DNA of 64,000 nucleotides from JBGAJN01 sp044224905 (GCA_044224905.1 JBGAJN010000002.1:496001-560000), one strand, 5' to 3'. Shown: positions 1-9,180, numbered from the stretch's first letter. The notes: generated by a model from the letters alone, not told the origin. Program-made: numbers and translations.

Positions 1-503
1 ATTTATCGCATGTTCTAGTTTCACCGGAACATCGCCGCAGCGGACTGGCGGGTTGGTTGCGTGCCTTGCCGATTCAAGCCGCGCGGTCGTGTCTTGCGGC
101 GGCGAATGTTGCCGCAGATTCACCGATTACCATGGTCGCCGAAATGGAGCCTTTGGACGAATCGCAGGGGGACCGATTGATCCGACTCCGCGCGTACGAA
201 AAGGCAGGGTTCAAGAAGATCGACCCCGCGGTTGTTTCGTATCTCCAGCCGGATTTTCGTTCGCCGATTGAGATCGACTCAGACGGTGGACCGCGCCCGC
301 TTCCGTTTTGGTTGATCGTGCGTCGTGTCGGACGTGAATGCGAATCGGAGATTTCCGCTGGTGAAGTATACGCTCTGGTCAACGCTCTCTATCACCTGTA
401 CGCGGCGACCTTTCGCGAGCGGGACATGGAGTGCATGTGGCGTCATCTGGACAAATTTCCCGCTGGCAATGCGATCGTGCGCTTGCTGCCGCCCACCTCG
501 TGA
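1..503 (+). CDS. GNAT family N-acetyltransferase, 3' part (5' end outside window)
   Basis: The reading frame is open from base 3, so the gene begins before the window. About 166 C-terminal residues are visible. Near the start lies a segment reading HVLVSPEHRRSGLAGWLR, which fits motif A of the GNAT fold (V-x-P-x-x-R-x-x-G-x-A), the acetyl-CoA pyrophosphate-binding loop. A later AYEKAGFKKI segment matches the usual 'Y-x-x-x-G-F' end of GNAT proteins, followed by an unusual extension of about 100 residues. The acceptor is unknown. The stop overlaps the start of the following deacetylase-family gene by 4 bp (GTGA), so the two are probably translated together. An ATG or TTG inside the window could be mistaken for the start, but the motif lies upstream of it. 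Confidence 0.7.
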   Translation, partial: LSHVLVSPEHRRSGLAGWLRALPIQAARSCLAAANVAADSPITMVAEMEPLDESQGDRLIRLRAYEKAGFKKIDPAVVSYLQPDFRSPIEIDSDGGPRPLPFWLIVRRVGRECESEISAGEVYALVNALYHLYAATFRERDMECMWRHLDKFPAGNAIVRLLPPTS

Positions 504-1420
504 TCACGGCTTTCTATCATCCTGGTTATGCGGCGCCCCGCGTGAACTCGATCATGCCGATCCAGAAATTCGCCTTGATCGCCGACGCCTTGCGGGGTGA
601 AGCGCGGGTCCGTTTGGTTAAACCGGAGCCGGTCACGGTCAAGGATCTGGCCCGCGTGCACACGGCGGAATACATCGACGCCGTTCGCGCCGGTGAGCCG
701 CGCGCGCTGGCGGAGGCACAGAAATTTCCTTGGAGTGAGGGGTTGTACCCTTCGGTGTGTCTGACGAGTGGCGGATGTTTGGCGGCGGCGCGTGAGGCGT
801 TGCGCTCTGGAATCGCGGCGGCGCTAGTGAGTGGATTTCACCACGCGCACGCCGAACGTGGGGAGGGCTTCTGCACGTTTAATGGCTTGGTAATCGCCGC
901 CGATGCTTTGAAGGCCGCGGGGACCGTTCAACGTCTGGCCGTATTGGATCTCGATTTGCACTACGGCAATGGCACCGCGCTTCTGGCGCCGACGCGTTCG
1001 CACCTGTTTGCGTTGTCGATTTATGGAAGTGACTACTGGAACAACTGTGCGTTCCGCGATGTGACGTTGAAACGTCACGACGACGGACCGAACCACCGCA
1101 GTGCGACACTGCCGGCGGGCTGCACGGGCGCGCGACTGCTGGAAATTCTCGAGCGCCAGCTGCCCCTGTTGCTTGAGGCGGGGAGACCGGATGTCTTGTT
1201 GTATCAGGCGGGAGCCGATCCCTACTTTGAGGATCCGTACTCGCCACTGAATTTAAACCACTCCGATCTCGCGGCTCGTGATCGATTCGTTTTTGAGTTC
1301 GCCCGGCGACACGGCTTGCCTGTCGCTTGGGTGCTGGCGGGTGGTTATACGAAGGACGTCACCAAAGTAGTGCAGGTCCACTTGAACACGTTCTCGGCTG
1401 CGCTTGAAGTGTGCGGCTAG
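500..1420 (+). CDS. Histone deacetylase family protein (acetylpolyamine/AcuC-like amidohydrolase)
   Basis: A protein of 306 residues if translation starts at the GTG overlapping the upstream stop. This start gives the family's usual N-terminal F-Y-H-P-G-Y. Hallmarks of the zinc-dependent arginase/deacetylase fold are present: the catalytic pair HH-A-H near residues 114-117, GFCTFN (124-129), the zinc-binding D-x-D-x-H at 150-154 followed by YGNG (the family usually has HHGNG), and a late AGADPY that supplies the third zinc ligand. It should remove acetyl groups from lysine side chains or small amines. The overlap with a GNAT gene suggests a paired acetylation/deacetylation function, as in acuA/acuC of Bacillus, but the target cannot be read from sequence. 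Confidence 0.88.
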   Translation: MITAFYHPGYAAPRVNSIMPIQKFALIADALRGEARVRLVKPEPVTVKDLARVHTAEYIDAVRAGEPRALAEAQKFPWSEGLYPSVCLTSGGCLAAAREALRSGIAAALVSGFHHAHAERGEGFCTFNGLVIAADALKAAGTVQRLAVLDLDLHYGNGTALLAPTRSHLFALSIYGSDYWNNCAFRDVTLKRHDDGPNHRSATLPAGCTGARLLEILERQLPLLLEAGRPDVLLYQAGADPYFEDPYSPLNLNHSDLAARDRFVFEFARRHGLPVAWVLAGGYTKDVTKVVQVHLNTFSAALEVCG

Positions 1421-1438
1421 CTCGGGTGGCGTGAACGG

Positions 1439-2536
1439 TTACCGTTGGTTCGCCAGCCAGACCGCGGCGCCGATTACTGCGAGCGCGGCGAGAATAGCGA
1501 GCGTGATCTTGATCCAGCTGTAGGGGCGTTTGCCGGCGATTTCGCCTGTGAAGCCGTTGATCAATACCTGGAAGACTTTTGCGCCGTAGGTGTAGGTCAG
1601 GAGCCAGACCGGGAGGAGCGTGTGCTTAAACGTGCGGTCACGGTAATCGGCGTAGACTTGAAGATTGCGATGCGTATCGCCGGGCACTTGCCGCGCGCAG
1701 AGCGCGCGGAGTTCCTCGTCCATCATGGCCTGAGACCGTTCGGCGGCGCGGGCGAGATCGACTTGATAACGCTCCACAATCCAGCCGCGAATGTAGCCGG
1801 GATCGTAGGGTAAGAGTTCCTTGGTCGGAAACGGTTCGATCTGTCCAAGCAAACCGCTGTCGACGCCGACGGTGCCGGGCACGAGCGTATCGTCGAAGAA
1901 ATGGTGGAGTTGACCGGAGCTCGGCACCCAGCGGATTTTTTGCACCCGACGGGTTTGACGATTGCCGTTGGAGTCGGTGTAGGTTTCCGTTTCGTAGTAA
2001 TAGTAACCCGACTCCGCGGTCCATTGGGCGTCGGCCTGCGCGTCGAACGTCCAGTAAGGGAGATAGACGCCTTTAAGAGTGTCGGTAAGCGCGGCTTTCT
2101 TCAGCTTGTTCGGCGCAAACCACCGCGTGCCGTACCAACGCCGGATGCTGTCGCGGACGGCGGTCTCGGCGAGCTTGAAGGGCAGCACGCTTTCGGGGCG
2201 GATCGGGTCTTTGGTTTCCTCGTAGGGCGCGACTGCGGGTGAACCGCAGAAGTCGCAGCGTTGCGCGACGCGTCCGGAGTCGAAAATGGAAATCGCCTGG
2301 CAACTCTGGCATTTGACTGAGATTTTTTTCTCCTGCCAGCCGCGTTGATCGGCGGGGACATTGCGCAACGCGTCGGCAAGGTCGTGCTCAACCACACCGC
2401 TGCCGTCGTTCTTGAGTTCGCCGGGAACGACGGTTCCGCAATAGGGACACACGAGCGATTGTTTCGCGGGATTCCACTCGGCGTCACCGCCGCACTCGGG
2501 GCACGGGTGCTTGTTGAGCGCGGAAACTTCAGCCAT
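1439..2536 (-). CDS. TFIIB-type zinc-ribbon membrane protein
   Basis: A protein of 365 residues. The N-terminus carries a CPECGG...CPYCG zinc ribbon (residues 12-33), and a second ribbon follows with CQSC and CDFCG near residue 75-97. The middle region is rich in Trp and Tyr (YLPYWTFDAQ type), and the C-terminus is one transmembrane helix, ending WLANQR. Proteins with this layout are annotated as TFIIB-type zinc-ribbon proteins, or loosely as 'primosomal protein N'-like', and often sit next to an SPFH gene, as here. It lies 74 bp downstream of the SPFH gene on the same strand and is probably cotranscribed. The role is unknown; a membrane-anchored partner of the SPFH protein is my inference. 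Confidence 0.8.
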   Translation of the reverse strand: MAEVSALNKHPCPECGGDAEWNPAKQSLVCPYCGTVVPGELKNDGSGVVEHDLADALRNVPADQRGWQEKKISVKCQSCQAISIFDSGRVAQRCDFCGSPAVAPYEETKDPIRPESVLPFKLAETAVRDSIRRWYGTRWFAPNKLKKAALTDTLKGVYLPYWTFDAQADAQWTAESGYYYYETETYTDSNGNRQTRRVQKIRWVPSSGQLHHFFDDTLVPGTVGVDSGLLGQIEPFPTKELLPYDPGYIRGWIVERYQVDLARAAERSQAMMDEELRALCARQVPGDTHRNLQVYADYRDRTFKHTLLPVWLLTYTYGAKVFQVLINGFTGEIAGKRPYSWIKITLAILAALAVIGAAVWLANQR

Positions 2537-2610
2537 GGGCTACAACGTTCAACCGGGGTCTTGCCGTACGGGTGCAGATTCGCTGGTGGTCATGAACGAA
2601 CGAGCCTGAA

Positions 2611-3684
2611 TCAACTCTTCAAAAACTCATCCAAGGCCGCGCGCGTGATCCGCCAGGTCGAGCCGATCTTCTTCGCTTTTAAATCCCCGCCTTCAATCGC
2701 GGCGATGACGTCCCCTTCGCTGACGCGAAGTTGGTTCGCGACATCGCCGGGCGAAAACAATTCCGGCAACGCTGCAGCAGCAGCGGCGCCGGATGCCGGA
2801 GCGGCCGCCGGCGTGGATTGCGGTCCGAGAATTCCGCCGGGCTGATTCATCAATTGTTGCGCCATGCCGAACCCCATTGCGATCTCCGCCGCCGCGCCAC
2901 CAGGACCGCCGCCCTGACCCTTGCCCAAGCCTTCGGCCATCTGGAACTTTACATAGTCGTTCAGATTGCCAATCGCGCCCATGCTCGAGCGCTTGTCGAT
3001 CGCGGTTTCGACTTCCGGCGGGACGGAAACGTTTTCGATGATGAAGCTGGAAAATTCGAGGCCGTATTTATCCTTCACGACCGGGTTGATAAGCGGCAGG
3101 AGTGCCTCACCGATTTCCGTGTAACGCGAAGCCACGTCGAGCGCGGGAATTTTCGCCGATGCGAGGGCGTCGCTGAACACGCTCACCAGCCGCGAACGCA
3201 TCGTGTCTGCGAATTCATCGAGGCGGAAATGCTGGTCGCTGCCGGATACCTCCTTGATGAATTTCTTCACGTCCACGATTTTGAAGTCGTAGGTGCCGAA
3301 GGCGCGCAGGCGGATAATGCCGAAATCTGCGTCGCGCATCATCACCGGGTTGGAGGTGCCCCATTTGTTCCCGGTGAACAGGCGCGTGTTGACGTAGTAA
3401 ACGTCCGCCTTGAAAGGGGATTCGAAGCCGTACTTCCAGCCCTGCAGGCGGCAGAGGACGGGAATGTTATCGGTGATCAGCGTGTGCTTGCCCGGTCCAA
3501 ACGTGTCACCGAACTGCCCGAGGTAGATAAATTGCGCCGTCTGGGATTCGCGCACGATCAGTTGCGCGCCGCGTTTGATTTCCTTGTCCTCGTCCGGGAA
3601 GCGGTAAACCAACGTGTCGCGGGAGTCGTCTGTCCACTCAATGATTTCGAGCAACTGGCTTTTGATGAAGTCCATCAGACCCAT
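2611..3684 (-). CDS. SPFH domain (YdjI/virion-core-like) protein with C-terminal excisionase-type HTH
   Basis: A protein of 357 residues. It opens with MGLMDFIKSQLLEIIEW and an SPFH domain (about residues 20-240), typical of the YdjI/'virion core protein' branch of the band-7 superfamily, which assembles membrane scaffolds. A flexible Gly/Ala/Pro-rich linker (about 245-305) leads to a domain reading LFSPGDVANQLRVSEGDV, followed by GDLKAKKIG and WRITRAALDEFL. That is the helix-turn-helix plus wing of MerR/excisionase-type DNA-binding domains. A good AGAAGGA ribosome-binding site precedes the ATG. It heads a two-gene unit with the zinc-ribbon membrane protein. The C-terminal domain could serve as a protein-binding module instead of binding DNA. 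Confidence 0.85.
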   Translation of the reverse strand: MGLMDFIKSQLLEIIEWTDDSRDTLVYRFPDEDKEIKRGAQLIVRESQTAQFIYLGQFGDTFGPGKHTLITDNIPVLCRLQGWKYGFESPFKADVYYVNTRLFTGNKWGTSNPVMMRDADFGIIRLRAFGTYDFKIVDVKKFIKEVSGSDQHFRLDEFADTMRSRLVSVFSDALASAKIPALDVASRYTEIGEALLPLINPVVKDKYGLEFSSFIIENVSVPPEVETAIDKRSSMGAIGNLNDYVKFQMAEGLGKGQGGGPGGAAAEIAMGFGMAQQLMNQPGGILGPQSTPAAAPASGAAAAAALPELFSPGDVANQLRVSEGDVIAAIEGGDLKAKKIGSTWRITRAALDEFLKS

Positions 3685-3850
3685 AGCATTTTCCTTCTGT
3701 TAATTGTTGCTGCAATCATCGGCGAAAATCTCGCGCGGCAAAGTAAAATTTCGGGGCGCATTTGTAATGGGCATGCGCCGCGGGATCGGACCGTGCGCGT
3801 TGGTCGCGAGTCGGAAATTGGGGTGGCTACGCCGCCGGCGAGAGCGCTGC

Positions 3851-5326
3851 TTACGCGAGCACGCCCATCACCGGCTTCGCGCCTTCGACGCCGGTGAGCC
3901 GTTGATCGAGGCCCAGGAACTTGTAGGTGAATCGCTGGCTGTCGATGCCGAGGCAGTGAAGGATCGTTGCGTTGAGTTCGTTCAAGTGAACGGGATTTTC
4001 CGCAATGTTGTAGCTGAAATCATCCGTCTCGCCGTAGCTGGTGCCGCCTTTGGCGCCGCCACCGGCTAACCACATGCAAAAATTCTTCGGGTGATGGTCG
4101 CGGCCGTAGTTGTCTTCGGTGAGCTTGCCTTGCGAATAGACGGTGCGACCGAATTCGCCGCCCCACACCACGAGCGTGTCGTCCAGCAGGCCGCGTTGTT
4201 TGAGATCTTTGAGCAACGCGGCGCACGGCTGGTCGGAATCGGCGCACTGCGCGCGGATGTCCTTCGGCAAATTGTTGTGCTGGTCCCAGCCGCGGTGAAG
4301 CAGTTGGACGACGCGCACACCGCGCTCGACGAGCCGTCGTGCGAGCAGGCAACTCGCGGCGAAGGTGCCGGGCTTCGTTACGTCGGGCCCGTACATTTCC
4401 AACGTCTCTTTCGATTCCTTCGAGATGTCGGTCAACTCCGGCACGCTCGCCTGCATGCGGAACGCCATCTCGTATTGCGTGATGCGCGTGAGCGTCTCGG
4501 GATCGCCGAGGCGCGCGTGGGTCTGGCCGTTGAGCTGGTTGAGTGCGTCGAGCATGTCGCGTCGCGCGCTGCGATCCACGCCCGGCGGATTTTTTACGTA
4601 GAGCACGGGATCGCCTTGAGAGCGGAGTGCCACGCCGGAATGTTTGCCCGCGAGAAATCCGTTGTGCCACATGCGCGTGAAGAGCGCCTGCGCAGCCGCG
4701 CCGGAAGACCACGTCGGTGTCAGCACTACGAACGCGGGGAGATCTTCATTTTCGCTGCCGAGACCGTAGCTGAGCCATGAGCCGAGGCTCGCCTTGCCTG
4801 GCACTTCGCTGCCGGTCATGACGAACGTACACGCAGGGTCGTGATTGATGGCGTTGGTGTAAACGGTCTTGATGAGCGCGAGATCGTCCACGCAAGTCGC
4901 GGTGTGCGGGAGCAACTCGCTGACCCAGCGACCGGATTTTCCGTGCTGCGCGAATTTGAAAAGCGATGGCGCGACGGGCAAGCGCGCCTGCCCGCTGGTC
5001 ATGGTGGTGATGCGCTGACCTTTGCGAATGGAATCGGGCAGGTCTTTGTCGAATTGCGATTTGAGACCGGGCTTGTAATCCCACATGTCGAGCTGCGACG
5101 GCGCGCCGTTCATGTGGAGATAAATCAGCCGCTTGGCCGTGGGCTTGTGATGCGGCAATTCCGGAATCGAGGGATGAACTTTTGAACCGTAGTTGTTCGT
5201 CGCGATGGCGTGGGCAAGCCGCGGCGCGGTCATGCCGGCGAGTGCAATGGCGCCGGCGCGAATGCCGGCGCTTGCGAAGAATTGGCGGCGGGTCTGTTGA
5301 GCTAAGAATTCTTGGAACGGGTTCAT
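3851..5326 (-). CDS. DUF1501 domain protein, Tat-exported
   Basis: A protein of 491 residues. The N-terminus has a twin-arginine signal (TRRQFFASAG, then a hydrophobic stretch ending RLAHA), so a folded protein is probably exported by Tat. The rest matches DUF1501, a sulfatase/alkaline-phosphatase-like fold widespread in Planctomycetes and Verrucomicrobia: HMNGAPSQLDMWDYKP near residue 70, then WDQHNNLP, WGGEFGRT and GRDHHP in order. It starts 4 bp after the PSD1 gene stop, so the two form an operon. No enzymatic activity is established for the family. Its constant pairing with PSD1 cytochromes suggests an extracytoplasmic complex. Confidence 0.88.
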   Translation of the reverse strand: MNPFQEFLAQQTRRQFFASAGIRAGAIALAGMTAPRLAHAIATNNYGSKVHPSIPELPHHKPTAKRLIYLHMNGAPSQLDMWDYKPGLKSQFDKDLPDSIRKGQRITTMTSGQARLPVAPSLFKFAQHGKSGRWVSELLPHTATCVDDLALIKTVYTNAINHDPACTFVMTGSEVPGKASLGSWLSYGLGSENEDLPAFVVLTPTWSSGAAAQALFTRMWHNGFLAGKHSGVALRSQGDPVLYVKNPPGVDRSARRDMLDALNQLNGQTHARLGDPETLTRITQYEMAFRMQASVPELTDISKESKETLEMYGPDVTKPGTFAASCLLARRLVERGVRVVQLLHRGWDQHNNLPKDIRAQCADSDQPCAALLKDLKQRGLLDDTLVVWGGEFGRTVYSQGKLTEDNYGRDHHPKNFCMWLAGGGAKGGTSYGETDDFSYNIAENPVHLNELNATILHCLGIDSQRFTYKFLGLDQRLTGVEGAKPVMGVLA

Positions 5327-5330
5327 GGCT

Positions 5331-8300
5331 TCAGTTCTTCGTCACCGTTTCGTCGAGGTTCAAAATGACATTCGCCACCATGGTGTAGGCGGCAAGTTCC
5401 ACGGGCTTTAGTTCCGCTTTCGGCTTCGATTCGCCGAACGAGATCGCTTTCTTGGCCGCCTCGGCATCTTTTTCGAAACGCGTGAGCTGCAGCTTAAGGG
5501 TGTTTTTGAGGACGGAGAGTTCGGTCTTCTCTGGCAAGCGTGCAGTGGCGAGACGGAAGGCGAAGCGGATGCGATCGTCCGCGTTCCCACCGCCTTCGGT
5601 GAGCATGCGTTGCGCGAGGTTGCGGGCGGCTTCGAAGTATTGCACGTCATTCATCAACAGCAGCGCTTGCAGCGGCGTGTTGCTCCGTTCGCGACGCACA
5701 CAAAACGCTTCGCGCGACGGCGCGTCAAACGTCGTCATGCCCGGGGCTGGGGCGGTGCGCTTGATGAACGTGTAGAGGCTGCGGCGATACAGCGCGTCAC
5801 CTGAGTCCTGCTTATAGAAGCGCGTGTTGCTGCCGGAGTAGGCCACGGGCTCCCAAATGTTCTCCGGTTGGTAGGGCTTTACCGGCTTGCCGCCGATGGT
5901 GGGCACGAGCAGCCCGCTGACGGTGAGGGCATTGTCGCGCACGACCTCGGCATCGAGGCGGAAACGCGGGCCGCGCGCCAGCAAGCGGTTCTCCGGGTCC
6001 ACCGCGAGGTGCTTGGACGTGACCTTCGAGTCCTGTCGATACGTCGCGGACATCACGATGAGCTTCATGAATTTCTTCACGTCCCAACCGTTATCGACGA
6101 ACGTCGTCGCTAGCCAGTCGAGCAACTCGGGGTGCGAGGGCGTATCGCCTTGCGAACCGAAATCATTCGCTGTCTTCACCAAGCCCGTGCCGAAAAATTG
6201 CTGCCAGAAGCGATTCACGGTCACGCGCGCAGGCAGCGGTTGCTTCGGATCCACGAGCCAATCGGCGAGATCGAGACGCGTGGCGGATTTCGCCGGCGTT
6301 GTCTTCATGGCAGGCAACCAGCTCGGCGTGCGGCGCGTGACTTTGTCGCCGGGCTTGTCGTATTGGCCGCGGGTCATCACGAACGCGTCGCGCGGCTCCT
6401 TCAAATCCGCCATGACGAACGTGACCGGCACATCTTTCTCCACGTCCTCCTGTTTTGATTTCAACGTGTCGCGTTCCTTGCGGAGATCGGTGAGAAATTC
6501 ATCCGGTGCACGGCTCACGAATTCAAAATAGTAGTCGCGCAACTTTTGGGCTTGCTCGGGCTTGCGATCCGCAGGTTTCACGCTGCGCAGGATGTCTTGG
6601 ATTTCCTTCGGGGCGTCCTTGACGATTTTGCCTTGGTTCGCCTTGTCCCAAAGGCTGAAGGAATAAAGCGGATCGGTCGCCGGGTTCGCTTCGAAGACGA
6701 AGCCGGCTTTGTCCCAATACACCATGCCGCCGAACTGCGTGAAAGCGAGGCCGTCGACCTTCTCGCCGTTCTTGAGGCCGAGTGTCGAGGGATTCACCTC
6801 CAGGCGCACCCATTGCCCGGTTTTTGGCAGCGGGCCGATCTGCATCTTGGTGCGGGCGGCCTTGTCACCATACTTGATCACCTTTTCGTCGCCCCAGTTT
6901 GCGCGGTGTTCCCAGCCGTCCTTCGTGTGGTATTGGAGCATGATCGCCTGAGGCGGATCTTTCGGATCAATGAAAACGTAGGCGAATAGGCGCACCCCGG
7001 CGGCGATTTCAAACGGCTCAGCTCCGGTGAACACGTCCTGGCCGAGCGAATTGTTTTCCTTGCGGCGGAAGCAGCGCTTGCCGCTGAACGGTTTGACGTC
7101 ATCCGCTTCCACGACGAAATCAAACTGCGTGCCTTTGCCGCTGGCCTTTGCTTTCGCTGGCAGACCGTCGTCTACCCACACCGTTTCTTTGCGAACCTTC
7201 GGTGGCGGCGGCGTGATCGTGGCGGGATCTTCGTAGACGAAGTCTTTCAACTTGGCCTTGATCCGTTTGTTGACTGCGGCGGATTGGCGCTCGATTTCGT
7301 CGATCTGCTTCTGCTGCGCCGGCGTGGTGAGTTTCAATATGGGCGGAGTGTCTTTCTTGTTGCCGTCCATCGCCGGATCGGCGGCGCTGTTGAAAAACGC
7401 GTAGAGCGAATAGAAATCCTTCGCCGTGATCGGGTCGAACTTGTGGTCGTGGCAGACCGCACATCCGGCCGTCAGTCCCATCCAAACCGCGAGCGTTGTC
7501 TCAGTGCGATCGACGGCGTAGCGGAAGATGAACTCTTCATTGATCGAGCCGCCTTCGCTGGTGGTGACGTTGCAACGATTGAATCCCGAGGCGATTTGCT
7601 GATCGCGCGTGGCGTTGGGCAGGAGGTCGCCCGCGATCTGCCAGCGCGTGAATTGATCGAAGGGCAGATTGGAATTAAATGCGCGCACCACCCAATCGCG
7701 GTAGGGCCACATGGAACGTTCGTTGTCGAGATGCAGACCATGCGTGTCGCCATAACGCGCGGCGTCGAGCCAGTAACGCGCCATGTGCTCGCCGTAACGC
7801 GGCGATTGCATCAAGCGATCAACCACTTTCTCGTACGCGTTCGGCGATTTGTCCGCGAGAAAGGCGTCAACGTCGGCCAACGTCGGCGGCAGGCCGGTGA
7901 GATCAAAGGTCACGCGGCGGATCAGAACTTCTCGTGCGGCCTCGGGATTTGGCGCGAGCTTCTTCTCCTCGAACTTGGCGGCAATGAAATTGTCGATGCC
8001 GTTGCGCACCCAGTTTTTATTCTTCACCGTCGGCAACGCCGGATGCGTTGGGGGAGTGAACGACCAGTGACCGCGATACTCTGCTCCCTCTTCGATCCAG
8101 CGTTTGATCAGATTGATTTGCTCGGGCTTCAGCGTTTTGTGCGCCTCGGGCGGCGGCATTAGATCGTCGGCATCCTTCGTGGTGATGCGCCTCCAAGCCT
8201 CGCTGTTCTTGAGATCGTGCGGTTTGAAGGCCGCGTAACCGCCGAGGTCCTTGTGCGCGCCTTCTTCGGTGTCGAGGCGAAGCTTGGCCTTGCGGGTTTT

Positions 8301-8468
8301 TTCGTCGAAACCGTGGCAATGAAAACACGTGTCCGAGAGAATCGGCCGAATATCGCGGGTGAAATCGACCTTCTTCGAGCTGCTGGCGGCCTGTACGTCG
8401 CCAGCGGTCAACCACAGCGACGCGATTCCCGCGGCGATTCCGAGACCGACAATCTTCATTCCGGACAT
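5331..8468 (-). CDS. PSD1 and planctomycete cytochrome c (DUF1549/DUF1553) domain protein
   Basis: A protein of 1045 residues from the ATG at 8468; a second ATG at 8459 is equally possible, and earlier in-frame codons lack a signal peptide. An N-terminal hydrophobic export signal ends near DVQA. A planctomycete cytochrome domain follows with heme motif CFHCH (48-52) and a possible axial Met in DLMPPP (about 102-106). DUF1549 comes next (about 155-370) with a second CAVCH motif at 336-340. A jelly-roll-like insertion (about 430-610) resembles a carbohydrate-binding lectin fold, and DUF1553 closes the protein (about 740-1020). It should be periplasmic with covalently bound heme. Function is unknown. 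It is the first gene of an operon with DUF1501. Confidence 0.88.
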   Translation of the reverse strand: MSGMKIVGLGIAAGIASLWLTAGDVQAASSSKKVDFTRDIRPILSDTCFHCHGFDEKTRKAKLRLDTEEGAHKDLGGYAAFKPHDLKNSEAWRRITTKDADDLMPPPEAHKTLKPEQINLIKRWIEEGAEYRGHWSFTPPTHPALPTVKNKNWVRNGIDNFIAAKFEEKKLAPNPEAAREVLIRRVTFDLTGLPPTLADVDAFLADKSPNAYEKVVDRLMQSPRYGEHMARYWLDAARYGDTHGLHLDNERSMWPYRDWVVRAFNSNLPFDQFTRWQIAGDLLPNATRDQQIASGFNRCNVTTSEGGSINEEFIFRYAVDRTETTLAVWMGLTAGCAVCHDHKFDPITAKDFYSLYAFFNSAADPAMDGNKKDTPPILKLTTPAQQKQIDEIERQSAAVNKRIKAKLKDFVYEDPATITPPPPKVRKETVWVDDGLPAKAKASGKGTQFDFVVEADDVKPFSGKRCFRRKENNSLGQDVFTGAEPFEIAAGVRLFAYVFIDPKDPPQAIMLQYHTKDGWEHRANWGDEKVIKYGDKAARTKMQIGPLPKTGQWVRLEVNPSTLGLKNGEKVDGLAFTQFGGMVYWDKAGFVFEANPATDPLYSFSLWDKANQGKIVKDAPKEIQDILRSVKPADRKPEQAQKLRDYYFEFVSRAPDEFLTDLRKERDTLKSKQEDVEKDVPVTFVMADLKEPRDAFVMTRGQYDKPGDKVTRRTPSWLPAMKTTPAKSATRLDLADWLVDPKQPLPARVTVNRFWQQFFGTGLVKTANDFGSQGDTPSHPELLDWLATTFVDNGWDVKKFMKLIVMSATYRQDSKVTSKHLAVDPENRLLARGPRFRLDAEVVRDNALTVSGLLVPTIGGKPVKPYQPENIWEPVAYSGSNTRFYKQDSGDALYRRSLYTFIKRTAPAPGMTTFDAPSREAFCVRRERSNTPLQALLLMNDVQYFEAARNLAQRMLTEGGGNADDRIRFAFRLATARLPEKTELSVLKNTLKLQLTRFEKDAEAAKKAISFGESKPKAELKPVELAAYTMVANVILNLDETVTKN

Positions 8469-8504
8469 ATGATTAACTGACTGGTTTGGAGCGGTGATAT
8501 TCGA

Positions 8505-8517
8505 GCCTAGACTAGGC
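8505..8517. promoter_or_regulatory. Perfect interrupted palindrome upstream of the PSD1 gene
   Basis: GCCTAG-A-CTAGGC, a 6+1+6 bp perfect inverted repeat, lies 36 bp upstream of the PSD1 start. Its position suits an operator or promoter element, but no regulator is encoded nearby and chance cannot be excluded. Confidence 0.3.
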
Positions 8518-8653
8518 GAGCTTACGCAACCCCGCAATGCACGATGCTGCCAAGCCCATGTAGAATCCTGCGCGCCAGAGCCATGGTGTCCCGAATCGCA
8601 ACTGCGCTGAAGAAGGATGTCCGACCTTCGGGCGAGTTGCACGAGGCTTGTGG

Positions 8654-8685
8654 AAAGAAAAACGGCAGCCCTGAAAGCTGCCGTT
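8654..8685 (-). terminator. Intrinsic terminator of the small membrane-protein gene
   Basis: A perfect 9-bp inverted repeat, AACGGCAGC / GCTGCCGTT, with a 7-nt loop (8661-8685). Read on the minus strand it is followed by TTTCTTTCC. It lies about 47 bp after the stop codon of the small minus-strand gene and supports transcription of that gene. Confidence 0.8.
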
Positions 8686-8731
8686 GATGGTGATTGGATC
8701 GCTCAACTCCTTCCGAGCTTTGAGCGACCGG

Positions 8732-9022
8732 TCAGCGGGTGTTGAGATTGGGCAATTCGAAACTTTGCGTAATGCCTTTGGAAATAGCCGGTCGGTGCTG
8801 CGAATTGGCGCTGAAAACAATTGCGGCAACGACCGCTACCAAGGCGAGCGCGGCGAGTCCCAACAAAACGACGGCTTGTTTACGCGAGTTTTGTTCGTAT
8901 TTGAACCTGGCGTGACTCCGGCGACGTCGACGAGGCTGCTGCTGGTTGGCGGAACTATTGCAGAAAAATGGGTCAAACTGATCTGAGGCTTTCACGGTAC
9001 GGCTAAGGGTTGAACGGAACAA
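8732..9022 (-). CDS. Small single-pass membrane protein, hypothetical
   Basis: A reading frame of up to 96 residues. No in-frame ATG exists; TTG at 9022 or GTG at 8995 (about 87 residues) would be the start. The sequence has an Arg-rich stretch (PRRRRRSHARF), then one clear transmembrane helix of about 22 residues (AVVLLGLAALALVAVVAAIVF) and a short polar tail. I know no family for it. The basic segment before the helix predicts a cytoplasmic N-terminus. A good intrinsic terminator lies directly downstream on the same strand, which is the main reason to accept the gene. Confidence 0.45.
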   Translation of the reverse strand: MFRSTLSRTVKASDQFDPFFCNSSANQQQPRRRRRSHARFKYEQNSRKQAVVLLGLAALALVAVVAAIVFSANSQHRPAISKGITQSFELPNLNTR

Positions 9023-9180
9023 CGGACGAATCGAAACAGTGAGTCCAAACTACTCGTTTGGTCGTAATTATCAAGTGTTTCGATGGCGAAAGTTGTTCAA
9101 GGTGGAATCCCACGACGTCGTCGAGGAACCGGATGAATTAGTTTCCTGCCTGCGCTGAGTTGGAAAGTTGCACGGGTGAT

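Noticed and set aside
3851..5326. DUF1501 as a sixteenth sulfatase.
   Set aside because: It shares the alkaline-phosphatase/sulfatase fold family at a distance but has no C-x-P-x-R formylglycine motif.
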